Source: Croceitalea dokdonensis DOKDO 023 (lineage in GTDB: Bacteria; Bacteroidota; Bacteroidia; Flavobacteriales; Flavobacteriaceae). Taken from it: 64,000 nt of DNA. A model generated the notes under the pieces. It worked only from the letters and a program-made list of their open reading frames with translations, made no database searches and was not told the origin of the DNA. How positions within the stretch are numbered: position 1 is the first letter of the stretch; each line of letters starts with the position of its first letter. The stretch is from the NCBI RefSeq assembly GCF_001306415.1, contig NZ_LDJX01000008.1, positions 97,744 to 161,743 of the forward strand, given 5' to 3'. The translations under genes and the position numbers were made by a program. Positions 28,118 to 37,548 of the stretch are shown here, piece after piece.

Positions 28118-29725
28118 ATGACAACAATGAAACGAAAAACTATAACATATTATATCTCAAGAATTTTACCCGGTATATTGCTGTTTGCAATGGTATTTTC
28201 TTGCGAGGATTTGGTAGATGAATCACAAATCAGTGAAATAGATCCACAGAACTTCTTTAGAAATAATTCTGATGCCTTAGCTGCGGTTATCGGAATTTAT
28301 GATGGTATGCAGCCTACTTTTAGGTTAAAGCATTATTTGTGGGGAGAATTTAGGGGCGATAGTTACATTAACGGTAACGATGGTGCCGGTGCCAACAATA
28401 TAGAGTTGACCACCAATGACGTCACCTCCGGCAACGCTCCGGCATTGGATTGGGGAGAATTTTACAACATGATCAATAGGGCCAATGAGGTTATCGCCAA
28501 TGTGCCTAATATAGATGGTTTTGACCCTGGTTTACTGGCAGAGGCACAGGCTTTACGGGCCTATGCCTACTTTCAGGGTGTACGGGTTTGGGGTTCCTTA
28601 CCCTTGTTTACGGAGCCAACCAGAGGTTTTAGCCAAGACTTGTTTAAGACCAGAACAGATGCCCAAACCATATTGAATGAGGTTATTATTCCCGATATGT
28701 TGGCGGCAGAGGCCAATATGCCCATAAATCAATTGACCAATAATTTTCGGTTTTCTTTGACCAGTATTTGGGCACTACAGGCAGATGTTTATGGATTTCT
28801 TGGTGAGGATGAATTGGCGAGGGAAGCCTTGTTAAAAATCGTGAACAGCAACAGATTTAGATTGGCTAACTCCCCAGAGGAATGGCAAAACCAATTTTTG
28901 AACGATAGCAATGATCCTTTTAGCACCGAGTTTGAAGGTAACGGACCTTTAAAAATACAGCAAGGACCAGAGTTGATACTCTCCATCCGTTATAGTTTAG
29001 AGGAGGCCGGAACAGCGAACAGGGCCGGTATTTTTGCTTTGTTCTTTGCAGGAATTCCTTCCTTTAACTTATCACCGGCCTTGGAGAATAAATGGACAGA
29101 ACGTTTTCCAATAGATTCATTGGGTTGGGTAACCAAATACCCAGATGTGGATCCTGTGTTAACTGCACCGGAAACCGTGGTCAATGAAGATGGTGATGAA
29201 GTAACCGTGATTAATCCTGTATACGGTGATTGGCGGTATTACCTCTGTAGGGAAAACTTTACGAATTTAGAGTCTAAAGGATCTGGAAATGCACGTTTGT
29301 CCAAATATAACAAGCAAAACTACAACCCTGGTCTTGATGATAGCGACATTGTGCTTTACCGTTATGCAGATGTGCTGCTTTATTTGGCAGAGCTGGAAAA
29401 CCGGTTGGGAGATTCAACAAGGGCGCTAGAAATTGTCAATGATTTTAGGGAGGCTAGACAGTTGCCGGCGGTAACCGTAGCGGAGTTTGGTGCCACTGAG
29501 GATGAGCGGGAAATCTTTATCCTGGATGAACGTCAATTAGAACTCATTGGAGAAGGAAAGCGATGGTGGGACCTTAGGAGAACCAATAGGGCATTGGAAG
29601 TGTTAAATCCAATTTTGGATACACTCACCGGAGGAGTACCATTGACGCAAGAGCGCCTATTGTTCCCAATTTTTGATGAGCATTTGATAGAGAATGATCT
29701 GTTAGAGCAAACACCTGGGTACTAA
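28118..29725 (+). CDS. SusD/RagB-family surface glycan-binding lipoprotein
   Basis: The 535-residue protein has a lipoprotein signal ending at MVFSC (a second ATG three codons in would serve equally). It has the family's TPR-like helices, with INRANEVIANVP, AEAQALRAYAYFQGVRVWGSLPLFTEP and the C-terminal DERQLELIGEGKRWWDLRRTNRALEVL. It forms the lid of the SusC channel and captures glycans at the cell surface. It is complete and lies in the same operon as susC. Confidence 0.96.
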   Translation: MTTMKRKTITYYISRILPGILLFAMVFSCEDLVDESQISEIDPQNFFRNNSDALAAVIGIYDGMQPTFRLKHYLWGEFRGDSYINGNDGAGANNIELTTNDVTSGNAPALDWGEFYNMINRANEVIANVPNIDGFDPGLLAEAQALRAYAYFQGVRVWGSLPLFTEPTRGFSQDLFKTRTDAQTILNEVIIPDMLAAEANMPINQLTNNFRFSLTSIWALQADVYGFLGEDELAREALLKIVNSNRFRLANSPEEWQNQFLNDSNDPFSTEFEGNGPLKIQQGPELILSIRYSLEEAGTANRAGIFALFFAGIPSFNLSPALENKWTERFPIDSLGWVTKYPDVDPVLTAPETVVNEDGDEVTVINPVYGDWRYYLCRENFTNLESKGSGNARLSKYNKQNYNPGLDDSDIVLYRYADVLLYLAELENRLGDSTRALEIVNDFREARQLPAVTVAEFGATEDEREIFILDERQLELIGEGKRWWDLRRTNRALEVLNPILDTLTGGVPLTQERLLFPIFDEHLIENDLLEQTPGY

Positions 29726-29754
29726 TCTTATTTTCTAAACTAAAAAGACATACA

Positions 29755-30468
29755 ATGAAAAAAATAAATTATTTACGGACCATGGTGCTTTCCGGGGTGG
29801 TGTTGTTCCTGTCCGGATGTAACCTAGAGTTACAGGAGCGCTTTGTTTTTGAACCTGATGTAGATCTTACCGATCCGTTTGACAACCTAACTGCATGGGG
29901 ATTCTTTAATTCCCCACAAGCATTGGCCTTGAATGAGGAAGGGGAATTTATCGGTGACAACTACAACTATATGGCAGCTGCGGTGGAAGCCGCCGGTATG
30001 ATAGATGTATACAATACGCCTAACAGCGGTAGAACCTTTTTGATGTTGAACAACAATGCCTTTTTGGGCAATAACGATGTGATTGATTTAATCACAGGTT
30101 CTGAGGAAGTTTTGGAAGGGGAGACCCCAGAACAGGTCATGGCGAGGGCAGACACAGATGTGTTGCGTTTAATTTTGCAGTATCATATCATAGATACTTA
30201 CATTACACAGAATGATCCGTTGACGGAATTTGGTGTCAATTATGAATTCCAGACGTTGATTCCTGGTGAGGCAGGTAAAATTGTCCTTAGAAGGGATGAT
30301 CGCTTGCGTATTGATATTAATCGTAATCCTGCACCGCTACCTAGTACTGCTACCGGTGGAGGTAATAATGAGCGGGTGCGTAATTATAATTACGTTTTTA
30401 GTAACGGGATTGGGCACAGCCTTAACGATCCGGTTAGAAACCAGCCTTATCCTGCACCTAATAATTAA
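29755..30468 (+). CDS. Fasciclin-like lipoprotein, third gene of the susCD operon
   Basis: The 237-residue protein has a lipoprotein signal (VVLFLSGC). It also has a fasciclin-like pattern: AAAVEAAGMIDVYN, FLMLNNNAFLG, and VLRLILQYHIIDTYIT. It is 29 bp after susD and before a strong terminator, so it is cotranscribed with the pair. A surface binding or anchoring role beside SusD is likely but cannot be proved from sequence. The C-terminus (about residues 190-237) is Asn/Pro rich and less structured. Confidence 0.65.
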   Translation: MKKINYLRTMVLSGVVLFLSGCNLELQERFVFEPDVDLTDPFDNLTAWGFFNSPQALALNEEGEFIGDNYNYMAAAVEAAGMIDVYNTPNSGRTFLMLNNNAFLGNNDVIDLITGSEEVLEGETPEQVMARADTDVLRLILQYHIIDTYITQNDPLTEFGVNYEFQTLIPGEAGKIVLRRDDRLRIDINRNPAPLPSTATGGGNNERVRNYNYVFSNGIGHSLNDPVRNQPYPAPNN

Positions 30469-30509
30469 GAATTATTTGAGTTGAGTTAGTTTTTTGAGTT
30501 AGTTTGAAC

Positions 30510-30549
30510 ATCCCCCGCACCAGGTTAGCTTCCTGTGCGGGGGATTTTA
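30510..30549 (+). terminator. Rho-independent terminator of the susCD operon
   Basis: ATCCCCCGCAC followed by CAGG pairs with CCTGTGCGGGGGAT, with one bulged base and a 7-base loop, and TTTTAT follows. It lies 42 bp after the last gene of the operon. Confidence 0.85.
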
Positions 30550-30859
30550 TGTTTGCCAAACAGCAATTAGTTAAAATTAGGTAGGAGAATAAAAACTATT
30601 GAGTTGCTTCGGCCCCTTAAAATCTTTCTTTCTTTAGATGAACATGTAGCTTGCTAATTTCAAAACCTTGGGTCATTTTCTGTGGGTTCCCTAATTCTTC
30701 TAGAAGCTTTTACCCTAAGCCTTTATATGATTTTTCTTGGTGCCATAGGAGGGAGGTTTACACTGTTTTGTGAACTTAATTCTTTACAATAAATTTTTGG
30801 GAATCAACCAACCAAATCCTTAAACATATGGATTAAGGCTTAAATCATTAGCTAAAAAA
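30550..30859. other. Non-coding stretch, no feature recognised
   Basis: I see only short frames here. One minus-strand frame (reading ...LLEELGNPQKMTQGFEI...) near 30640-30730 is open for about 29 codons between stops, but it has no convincing start or family, so it is not called as a gene. Confidence 0.4.
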
Positions 30860-31030
30860 TTATGTGTTTGGGATGGATTCCAAAATACGGAAGATTTTTT
30901 GCAAGGCATCCATCTTAAGTCTGACCATCTTAATGCCATTCTTTTGAACATAATGGGAGCGAACAAAGTTAGAATTCATTTGTTCGTTAGTTGCTCCAAA
31001 TTCAGTCAAAACCAAACACTTATTTACCAT
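30860..31030 (-). CDS. Small unrecognised ORF (56 residues)
   Basis: An ATG at 31030 opens a 56-codon frame (MVNKCLVLTEFGATNEQM...) to a TAA at 30860-30862. The C-terminal half is basic and could be helical (VRLKMDALQKIFRILESI). I do not recognise a family. It lies 63 bp after the stop of yebC on the same strand. It may be a small gene, a remnant or chance. Confidence 0.3.
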   Translation of the reverse strand: MVNKCLVLTEFGATNEQMNSNFVRSHYVQKNGIKMVRLKMDALQKIFRILESIPNT

Positions 31031-31093
31031 GATAAGGAATAAACCTTGGGATTTAAAAACGAGGTTTAGGTTGCTTAGATAAGAGGTTTAAGG

Positions 31094-31804
31094 TTACTCC
31101 TGCATGGTATGGTACACGTTCTGTACATCATCGTCCTCCTCAATTTTTTCAAGCAGTTTTTCCACATCGGCCATTTCTTCTTCGCTCAAGGCTTTGGTGA
31201 CTTGGGGAATCCGTTCAAACCCGGAGGACAAAATCTCAATTTCCCTACTTTCTAATTCCTTTTGTATGGCACCAAAACTCTCAAAAGGGGCGTAAATGAG
31301 AATCCCATCCTCATCCACAAACACCTCTTCCGCACCAAAATCGATCATTTCAAGTTCTAACTCTTCTGGGTCAATACCATCGGCATTAATTCTAAAATTA
31401 CAGGTATGGTCAAACATAAACTCTACGGAGCCAGAAGTCCCTAGACTACCATTGCATTTATTAAAGTAGCTTCTAATATTGGCCACCGTTCTGGTATTAT
31501 TGTCCGTTGCGGTTTCAATCAAAATGGCGATGCCGTGGGGAGCATAACCCTCAAACAAGACTTCCTTATAGTCTCCCTGACTTTTGTCCGAAGCACGCTT
31601 TATGGCACGTTCAATATTGTCTTTGGGCATATTTACGGCCTTGGCATTCTGGATAACAGCCCGTAAGCGGGAATTCCCGTCTGGATCGGGCCCTCCCTCT
31701 TTCACTGCCATTACAATGTCCTTTCCAATTCTAGTAAAGGCCTTGGACATGGCGGCCCAACGTTTCATTTTACGTGCTTTGCGGAACTCAAATGCTCTTC
31801 CCAT
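31094..31804 (-). CDS. yebC: YebC/PmpR-family transcriptional/translation regulator
   Basis: The 236-residue protein begins MGRAFEFRKARKMKRW, with GGPDPDGNSRLRAVIQNAKAVNMPKDNIERAIKRA, the YebC signature, followed by EGYAPHGIAILIE. The acidic C-terminal domain ends EKIEEDDDVQNVYHTM. Members bind DNA or help translate proline-rich stretches. It ends a minus-strand run that starts at gcvT. Confidence 0.95.
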   Translation of the reverse strand: MGRAFEFRKARKMKRWAAMSKAFTRIGKDIVMAVKEGGPDPDGNSRLRAVIQNAKAVNMPKDNIERAIKRASDKSQGDYKEVLFEGYAPHGIAILIETATDNNTRTVANIRSYFNKCNGSLGTSGSVEFMFDHTCNFRINADGIDPEELELEMIDFGAEEVFVDEDGILIYAPFESFGAIQKELESREIEILSSGFERIPQVTKALSEEEMADVEKLLEKIEEDDDVQNVYHTMQE

Positions 31805-31867
31805 GGTAATCGTTTTAAAATCTAGTGGACAAATGTAACAAAAGCCCGAAAAATATATTGGCGCAAA

Positions 31868-32158
31868 CTACCTGCCCGCCGTGATGGTATCTATGGATTT
31901 TGCCAGTACGAAGTCCTTTTCCGTAATTCCTCCCACATCATGCGTGTTTAGCCTAATGGTCAGGTTATTGTATACATTTTCCCAGTTCGGATGGTGCCCT
32001 TGATGCTCGCACTCAAAAGCGATTTGGGTCATTATGGAGAATGTCTCTTTAAAATTTTTGAACTTAAGGGATTTGGTTAGAAAGCCATCCGTGAACTTCC
32101 AATCATCTAGGGTTTGTAGTCCTATCGTAATCTGTTCGTTGGTCATTTTATGTTCCAT
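31868..32158 (-). CDS. Pterin-4a-carbinolamine dehydratase
   Basis: The 96-residue protein shows the family motif ECEHQGHHPNWENVYN, with the His pair and Trp of the active site, and RLNTHDVGGITEKDF. It dehydrates 4a-hydroxytetrahydrobiopterin and can be a small partner protein. An alternative ATG four codons in (32146) is equally plausible. It is 10 bp after the epimerase-like gene. Confidence 0.92.
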   Translation of the reverse strand: MEHKMTNEQITIGLQTLDDWKFTDGFLTKSLKFKNFKETFSIMTQIAFECEHQGHHPNWENVYNNLTIRLNTHDVGGITEKDFVLAKSIDTITAGR

Positions 32159-32168
32159 ATTTCTATAT

Positions 32169-32993
32169 TTAGTCGACCATTAAATGATGGTCTATGATTT
32201 CTTGATAACCCACCCTAAGGTTTTTTGGTAAGTTATTGTGTTTTGGCAAGGCAGCCAAGTAACGGTCTTCATTAGTGGTATATACTTTCTTTAACAGGGG
32301 ATGGTAATTGCCCAAACGTTTGATGATTTCCTTGATGAAATCCTCATGGTGAATAAGATCGGCACTACCCAAATGATAGATACCACTTTTATCTTGATTG
32401 ATCAGGTAATGAATTTGCTGGGTGAGCCGGTCGTCATTGGTAACATTGATGATAAGGTTGGGAAAAACCTCAATGGGTTCATTGGCAATTAGGGCAGCTT
32501 TGATGTCCTTTATCCTTGGAGAAGTGTTCCCAAATACCATGGGCAGTCTTAAAATACCTGTTTTTTTGTGGGGCAGCCGCATCATCATGTTTTCAATGCG
32601 AATTTTTAGTCTACCGTAGATACTTTCAGAGAGCGTTTTATCGGTTTCATAGCTAGGAAATTTACTATAAGCATCAAAAACATTTGCCGATGAGAGAAAA
32701 TAGATGCGACAGCTATTTTGGGATACATATTCCATGAGGTGCAGATGGGCCTGTACTTGGGCTTGAAAAGCCCCTCGTAGGGTTGAAATAATAAAGTCTG
32801 GCTTTATTTCTTGTAGCACATCAAAAATATCATCCTCTTCAAGGTCATATTTTCTAAATTGTCCGTTTTCACTAAAACTGGTATTGCTATGGTAGGTGCC
32901 ATAGGTGTCAAAATAGTTGCAAAGCTCTTTATACAGCGCATTGCCAATAAACCCGCTACCGCCCAATATGAGGATTTTTTTCTTGGTCAGCAT
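32169..32993 (-). CDS. NAD-dependent nucleotide-sugar reductase/epimerase-like protein (RmlD family fold)
   Basis: The 274-residue extended SDR has ILILGGSGFIGNALYKEL at the N-terminus. FIISTLRGAFQAQVQAH and YFLSSANVFDAYSKFPSYE follow, and LRLPMVFGNTSPR resembles dTDP-4-dehydrorhamnose reductase. The canonical YxxxK is less clear (Y/K seen as SIYGRLKIRIE, which would fit). The substrate is unknown. It overlaps the glutaminase stop by one base and is probably translationally coupled. Confidence 0.8.
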   Translation of the reverse strand: MLTKKKILILGGSGFIGNALYKELCNYFDTYGTYHSNTSFSENGQFRKYDLEEDDIFDVLQEIKPDFIISTLRGAFQAQVQAHLHLMEYVSQNSCRIYFLSSANVFDAYSKFPSYETDKTLSESIYGRLKIRIENMMMRLPHKKTGILRLPMVFGNTSPRIKDIKAALIANEPIEVFPNLIINVTNDDRLTQQIHYLINQDKSGIYHLGSADLIHHEDFIKEIIKRLGNYHPLLKKVYTTNEDRYLAALPKHNNLPKNLRVGYQEIIDHHLMVD

Positions 32994-33907
32994 TAAAAAA
33001 TGGATAGTTCGCTTAGGGTGGTAAATCTTTCTAGGGCGTACATTCCGCGGGTGGAATTTCCCTTAGGGTTTAGCCCAGGAGACCAGCTTACAATACAGAA
33101 TTGCTGCGGCAATAGTGCCACAATACCGCCCCCTACACCGCTTTTTCCCGGTAATCCCACTTCAAAGGCAAACTCGCCCGCCTCGTCATAAAAACCACAA
33201 GTAAGCATAATGGCGTTGATACGCTTTATTTTATTCACCTCAAGATGTTGGATATTTTGGGTACATCTGCCGTGGTTCATAAAGGGAAAAAAAGCTGTTG
33301 CCACTTGGGAACAGGACATTTCTAAAGCGCATAGGTGAAAATAAAGGTCAAGAACTGTTTCTACCGGATTGTTGAGGTTGCCGTTGGATTTCATCAAATA
33401 CGCAGCGGCATAATTTTTAAAACCAGTTGCCTTTTCCGATGCAGCAACGGAAAAATTAAAATCTATGGAATCATCGTTGGTTAAACTTCTGACAAATTGT
33501 AAAACCTCCTTTTTGGCGTCCTTAAATTCTGAAACCAAAATATCACAGACCACAATGGCCCCGGCATTGATAAGTGGGTTTCTGGGTATGCCTTGCTCCA
33601 ATTCCAAAAGGGAGAGATGGTTAAAGGGATCACCTGATGGTTCTACGCCCACCCTAGACCACAACTTGTTGCCAATACGCTTAAATGCCAAAGCCAATCC
33701 AAACACTTTGGAGATGCTTTGGATAGAAAAGCGTTCTTCCCAGTCCCCATAAGCTACTCGGCTACCTTTGGCATCAAGAAGGCAAAGACCAAATTTATCA
33801 TTACTGATCTTGGCCAGTTCTGGAATATACCGAGCTACCTTACCGGTGTCGGCATTGGCTAAGGTTTCCTTATAAACTTGGTCAAGGATTTTGTTGAAAT
33901 CAGTCAT
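32993..33907 (-). CDS. glsA: Glutaminase A
   Basis: The 304-residue protein matches the serine-dependent glutaminase family: the nucleophile Ser/Lys pair is in FSIQSISKVFGLALA, then RVGVEPSGDPFNHL, NPLINAGAIVV and the C-terminal GLPGKSGVGGGIVALLP. It hydrolyses glutamine to glutamate and ammonia. Its start codon directly follows the gcvT stop. Confidence 0.96.
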   Translation of the reverse strand: MTDFNKILDQVYKETLANADTGKVARYIPELAKISNDKFGLCLLDAKGSRVAYGDWEERFSIQSISKVFGLALAFKRIGNKLWSRVGVEPSGDPFNHLSLLELEQGIPRNPLINAGAIVVCDILVSEFKDAKKEVLQFVRSLTNDDSIDFNFSVAASEKATGFKNYAAAYLMKSNGNLNNPVETVLDLYFHLCALEMSCSQVATAFFPFMNHGRCTQNIQHLEVNKIKRINAIMLTCGFYDEAGEFAFEVGLPGKSGVGGGIVALLPQQFCIVSWSPGLNPKGNSTRGMYALERFTTLSELSIF

Positions 33908-34993
33908 TTAGCCCTTATAAAAAGGAAGTTTAACCAGTGTTGCAGGAACTGTTTTTTTTCTGATCTGCACCTGTATGGTATGGCCAACTTTAGCTTCTGG
34001 AATACTCACATAGCCAAGACCAATGCCTTTGCCCACAGATGGTGCCATGGTCCCTGAGGTTACCGTTCCTATTTCCGCTCCTTCCGGATTGAGCAAGGTG
34101 TATCCTTTTCTGGGAATCGCCTTTTCATTCATTTCAAAGGCAACCAATTTTCTCTGTACCCCTTCCTCTTTTTGTTTGGCAAGGGCCTGGGCATTCACAA
34201 AGTCCTTGGTGAATTTGGTGACCCACCCCAGACCTGCTTCCAGCGGTGACGTGGTATCATCTATATCATTTCCATACAGGCAATACCCCATTTCTAAACG
34301 TAGCGTATCCCGTGCGGCAAGACCAATGGGTTGAATGCCAAAATCAGCACCGGCCTCCAACACCTTGTCCCAAATCTGCTGTACCTCGCTGTTTTTACAA
34401 TAGATTTCAAACCCTCCAGAACCAGTGTATCCTGTTGCGGATATGATTACGTGCTCAATACCGGCAAAATCACCTACTATAAAATTATAGAAGGGGATGG
34501 CAGCTAGGTCATGATTGGACAATGATTGCATGGCTTCAACTGCCTTTGGGCCTTGTATGGCGAGCAAAGAATAATCATTGGACAAATCTCGCATGGAGGC
34601 GCCAATCCCTTGATTATACTTAGAAATATGCTCCCAGTCTTTTTCAATATTGGAGGCGTTGACCACTAATAAATAGGTTTCCTCCTTAATTCTATAGACA
34701 ATTAAGTCATCCACTATACCATTGGATTCGTTGGGCAGGCAGCTGTATTGGGCTTTGCCTATGGTTAGTTTGGAAGCATCATTGGAGCTTACTTTTTGAA
34801 TAAGCTCCAAGGCCTTTGGCCCTTCAATCAAAAACTCACCCATATGGGACACATCAAAAACACCGACAGCTTTTCTTACGGTTTCATGTTCAATATTGAC
34901 GCCTGCATAGGAAACTGGCATGTTAAAGCCTGCAAAGGGAACCATCTTCGCTCCAAGTGTCTCATGGGTCTGGGTAAGCGCGGTATTTTTCAT
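33908..34993 (-). CDS. gcvT: Aminomethyltransferase, glycine cleavage system T protein
   Basis: The 361-residue protein has the T-protein pattern MVPFAGFNMPVSY, VFDVSHMGEFLIEG, SATGYTGSGGFEIYC, ARDTLRLEMGYCLYGNDID and GTVTSGTMAPSVGKGIGLGYV. It transfers the methylene group of glycine-derived aminomethyl to tetrahydrofolate. It is the first gene of a run of five (gcvT, glsA, reductase, pterin dehydratase, yebC). I see no other gcv gene in the window. Confidence 0.96.
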   Translation of the reverse strand: MKNTALTQTHETLGAKMVPFAGFNMPVSYAGVNIEHETVRKAVGVFDVSHMGEFLIEGPKALELIQKVSSNDASKLTIGKAQYSCLPNESNGIVDDLIVYRIKEETYLLVVNASNIEKDWEHISKYNQGIGASMRDLSNDYSLLAIQGPKAVEAMQSLSNHDLAAIPFYNFIVGDFAGIEHVIISATGYTGSGGFEIYCKNSEVQQIWDKVLEAGADFGIQPIGLAARDTLRLEMGYCLYGNDIDDTTSPLEAGLGWVTKFTKDFVNAQALAKQKEEGVQRKLVAFEMNEKAIPRKGYTLLNPEGAEIGTVTSGTMAPSVGKGIGLGYVSIPEAKVGHTIQVQIRKKTVPATLVKLPFYKG

Positions 34994-35323
34994 AAAGCGG
35001 GTTTAGTGGTGTAAAAATATTGAAATATAAACGCTAAGTAATCCTAACTAAAGTTTTTTACAAAAATTTATGGCTTCGGTTCCATGGAACAGAGTATTTT
35101 TAGCTACAGTACAGCCCTAGGTGCCAGTAACTTGATGCCACGTTTTAGGGTGTATGCCTTTCATTGTAAAATACAGTATAGAGACGCTCCCAACTGTATG
35201 GATATCTTCAAAAGAATACGTTGGAAAATAATCTAGTCAGGTCTGCCCTTTGGGTGGTTTGGTTGCCCTATTTTGATAAGAGTCAGGATGATGCTGTAGC
35301 TTGTTCTATCAACCCAAGGTATT
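34994..35323. other. Non-coding region between thrC and gcvT
   Basis: These 330 bases carry no gene I can support. The minus-strand promoter of gcvT must be in the right part of the transcript's 5' side, AT-rich at 35000-35070. I saw no clear terminator hairpin for thrC and no riboswitch. Confidence 0.4.
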
Positions 35324-36616
35324 TTAGCTCAATAAGAACTGAGCGAATTGGTTATAGCTATTAATTGGGATCGATTTTTTTGGTTTTTTGATCAATTCCA
35401 AAATCTTTTCGGGTATGGGCAATTGGATACCAAGGGTGTTTTCTACCGTTTCCAAAAATTTAATGGGGTGGGCGGTTTCTAGAAAAATGCCATATCCGTT
35501 ATGGTCTTTTAAGTATTCCCGTAAGCCCAAATATCCAACGGCACCATGCGGATCCGCTATATATCCGCTGTTTTTATAAAGGTGACGTATTGCCTCTTTG
35601 GTTTCGCTATCACTAAAGGAGTAGGAAGAAAACCCTTTCAACAGCTTATCCGCATTATTGTCAAAAAGGTTAAGGATACGAATAAAGTTACTTGGGTCTC
35701 CAACATCCATGGCATTGGAAATGGTGGGTTTTGAAGGTTTTGGCCTATAATTTTTGGTTTCGGTAAATAAAGGAATGGTATCGTTGCTATTGGTTGCTGC
35801 AATAAAGTGCTTTACCGGCATGCCCAATTTCTGTGCCACCATTCCAGCACATATATTTCCAAAATTTCCGGAAGGAACGGAGAAGACCAAATCTTGATGG
35901 TTGTGTTTAACTTGTTTGTAGGCAAAAAGGTAATAGAACAATTGGGGCAACCATCTTGCCACGTTGATGCTGTTGGCAGAGGTGAGTTTTTTTGATTTGG
36001 TAATGGTGGTGTCTAAAAAAGCCTTTTTTACCATCCGTTGGCAGTCATCAAAACTACCATCCACTTCTAGTGCCGTGATATTCTGTCCAAGGGTGGTCAG
36101 TTGTTTTTCCTGTATAGGGCTCACTTTGCCACTGGGATATAGGATAACCACTTCAACACCATCAACCCCTAAAAACCCATTGGCAACTGCTCCTCCGGTA
36201 TCACCAGAGGTTGCCACCAAGACCGTAACTTTTTTGGTGCTTTCCTGAGAAAAATACCCCAGACAATTTGCCATAAAGCGTGCTCCTACATCCTTAAAGG
36301 CCATGGTGGGGCCATGAAAGAGTTCTAGGGTAGCTATAGTTGGTTCTAGCGCTACCACGGGAAAGTCAAAATCCAGGACTTTTGATATAATATTGTTCAG
36401 TACGCTGGATGGGATGGCATCGCCCACAAACGGCTGTATTGCCTTAAAGGCAATTTCGTAGTTGGACAACCCCTCAATTTCAGCAAAAAAGTTCCTGGGT
36501 AAGGGAGTTATCCGTTCAGGGAAGTATAACCCCTTATCAGGAGCGATTCCATGGATTACCGCCTCTTTAAAAGAAACTTTTGGGGCATTTTGGTTAAGGC
36601 TGTAATAGTTCATCAT
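35324..36616 (-). CDS. thrC: Threonine synthase
   Basis: The 430-residue PLP enzyme shows the Lys-containing motif LFHGPTMAFKDVGARFMAN, the phosphate loop SGDTGGAVANGFLG, and FSVPSGNFGNICAGMVA. It converts O-phosphohomoserine to threonine. It is 2 bp after thrB and the last gene of thrABC. Confidence 0.96.
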   Translation of the reverse strand: MMNYYSLNQNAPKVSFKEAVIHGIAPDKGLYFPERITPLPRNFFAEIEGLSNYEIAFKAIQPFVGDAIPSSVLNNIISKVLDFDFPVVALEPTIATLELFHGPTMAFKDVGARFMANCLGYFSQESTKKVTVLVATSGDTGGAVANGFLGVDGVEVVILYPSGKVSPIQEKQLTTLGQNITALEVDGSFDDCQRMVKKAFLDTTITKSKKLTSANSINVARWLPQLFYYLFAYKQVKHNHQDLVFSVPSGNFGNICAGMVAQKLGMPVKHFIAATNSNDTIPLFTETKNYRPKPSKPTISNAMDVGDPSNFIRILNLFDNNADKLLKGFSSYSFSDSETKEAIRHLYKNSGYIADPHGAVGYLGLREYLKDHNGYGIFLETAHPIKFLETVENTLGIQLPIPEKILELIKKPKKSIPINSYNQFAQFLLS

Positions 36617-36618
36617 AC

Positions 36619-37545
36619 TTAAATTAAATGTACCCCTTGGGAGGCAATGGGAGAAATATGCATATCGAATTCCAGACCGATTGTATCATAATTATCATAC
36701 ATTTTTTCTGCCACACGTTCTGCAGTTTCTTTTCCTTTGGATAGGGCAAAAATAGAGGGTCCAGATCCTGAGATTCCTACGCCCAATGCCCCTGTTTTAA
36801 GAGCCACCTGTTTCACGATATCGTAACCGGGGATTAAAATAGAACGTATGGGTTCAATAATATGGTCTTCCAAGGACCTGCCTATAAGTTCATAATCATT
36901 GGTATATAGGCCGGCAATAAGTCCTCCAAGATTGCCCCATTGCTTAATTCCGCTTTGTAGGGTGATGGAGGTTTTTAGAATTTTTCTGGAGTCGGCTGTT
37001 TTAATTTCTATTTGTGGATGGAGGATGGTGGCGTACAGTAAACTTGGTGTTGGGATTTTAATGATATCCAAAGGTTCATAGCTCCTAACCAGGGTAAAGC
37101 CTCCTAAAATGGCCGGTGCTACATTATCTGCATGGGCCACCCCACTGGCTAGTTTTTCACCCTGCATGGCAAAACGCACCAACGCTGTCTGCGAAAAGGG
37201 ATGATCCAGTAATTGGTTAATGCCCGCCACGGCACCTGCCGCGCTGGCAGCGCTGCTGCCTATACCGCTTCCGGGTTTTATTTTTTTATGGATGGCAATG
37301 TCAAATCCACCATGATAGCTGTCGCCCAGTTGTTGCAATAGTGCTTTTGCTGCCACACCCGCAACATTATGGTCCGTATCCAATGGGAGGTCTTGGCCTT
37401 CAATTTTACTGATTGTAATGCCAGGTTCCCTTGTCTTTTTAATCGTCATTTCATCTCCTACCTTGGCCAAAGCAAGCCCGAGCACATCAAAACCACAAGA
37501 AACGTTTGCAATTGTTGCAGGGCAGAAAACTTTAAGTTCTTCCAT
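36619..37545 (-). CDS. thrB: Homoserine kinase
   Basis: The 308-residue GHMP kinase has FCPATIANVSCGFDVLGLA at the N-terminus, the ATP loop KIKPGSGIGSSAASAAGAV and the C-terminal GALGVGISGSGPSIFAL. It phosphorylates homoserine. Only 3 bp separate it from the thrA stop. Confidence 0.96.
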   Translation of the reverse strand: MEELKVFCPATIANVSCGFDVLGLALAKVGDEMTIKKTREPGITISKIEGQDLPLDTDHNVAGVAAKALLQQLGDSYHGGFDIAIHKKIKPGSGIGSSAASAAGAVAGINQLLDHPFSQTALVRFAMQGEKLASGVAHADNVAPAILGGFTLVRSYEPLDIIKIPTPSLLYATILHPQIEIKTADSRKILKTSITLQSGIKQWGNLGGLIAGLYTNDYELIGRSLEDHIIEPIRSILIPGYDIVKQVALKTGALGVGISGSGPSIFALSKGKETAERVAEKMYDNYDTIGLEFDMHISPIASQGVHLI

Positions 37546-37548
37546 AGA

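Noticed and set aside
35041..35320. Possible glycine riboswitch before gcvT
   Set aside because: I could not find the conserved paired core, and the region lacks a terminator-like expression platform.
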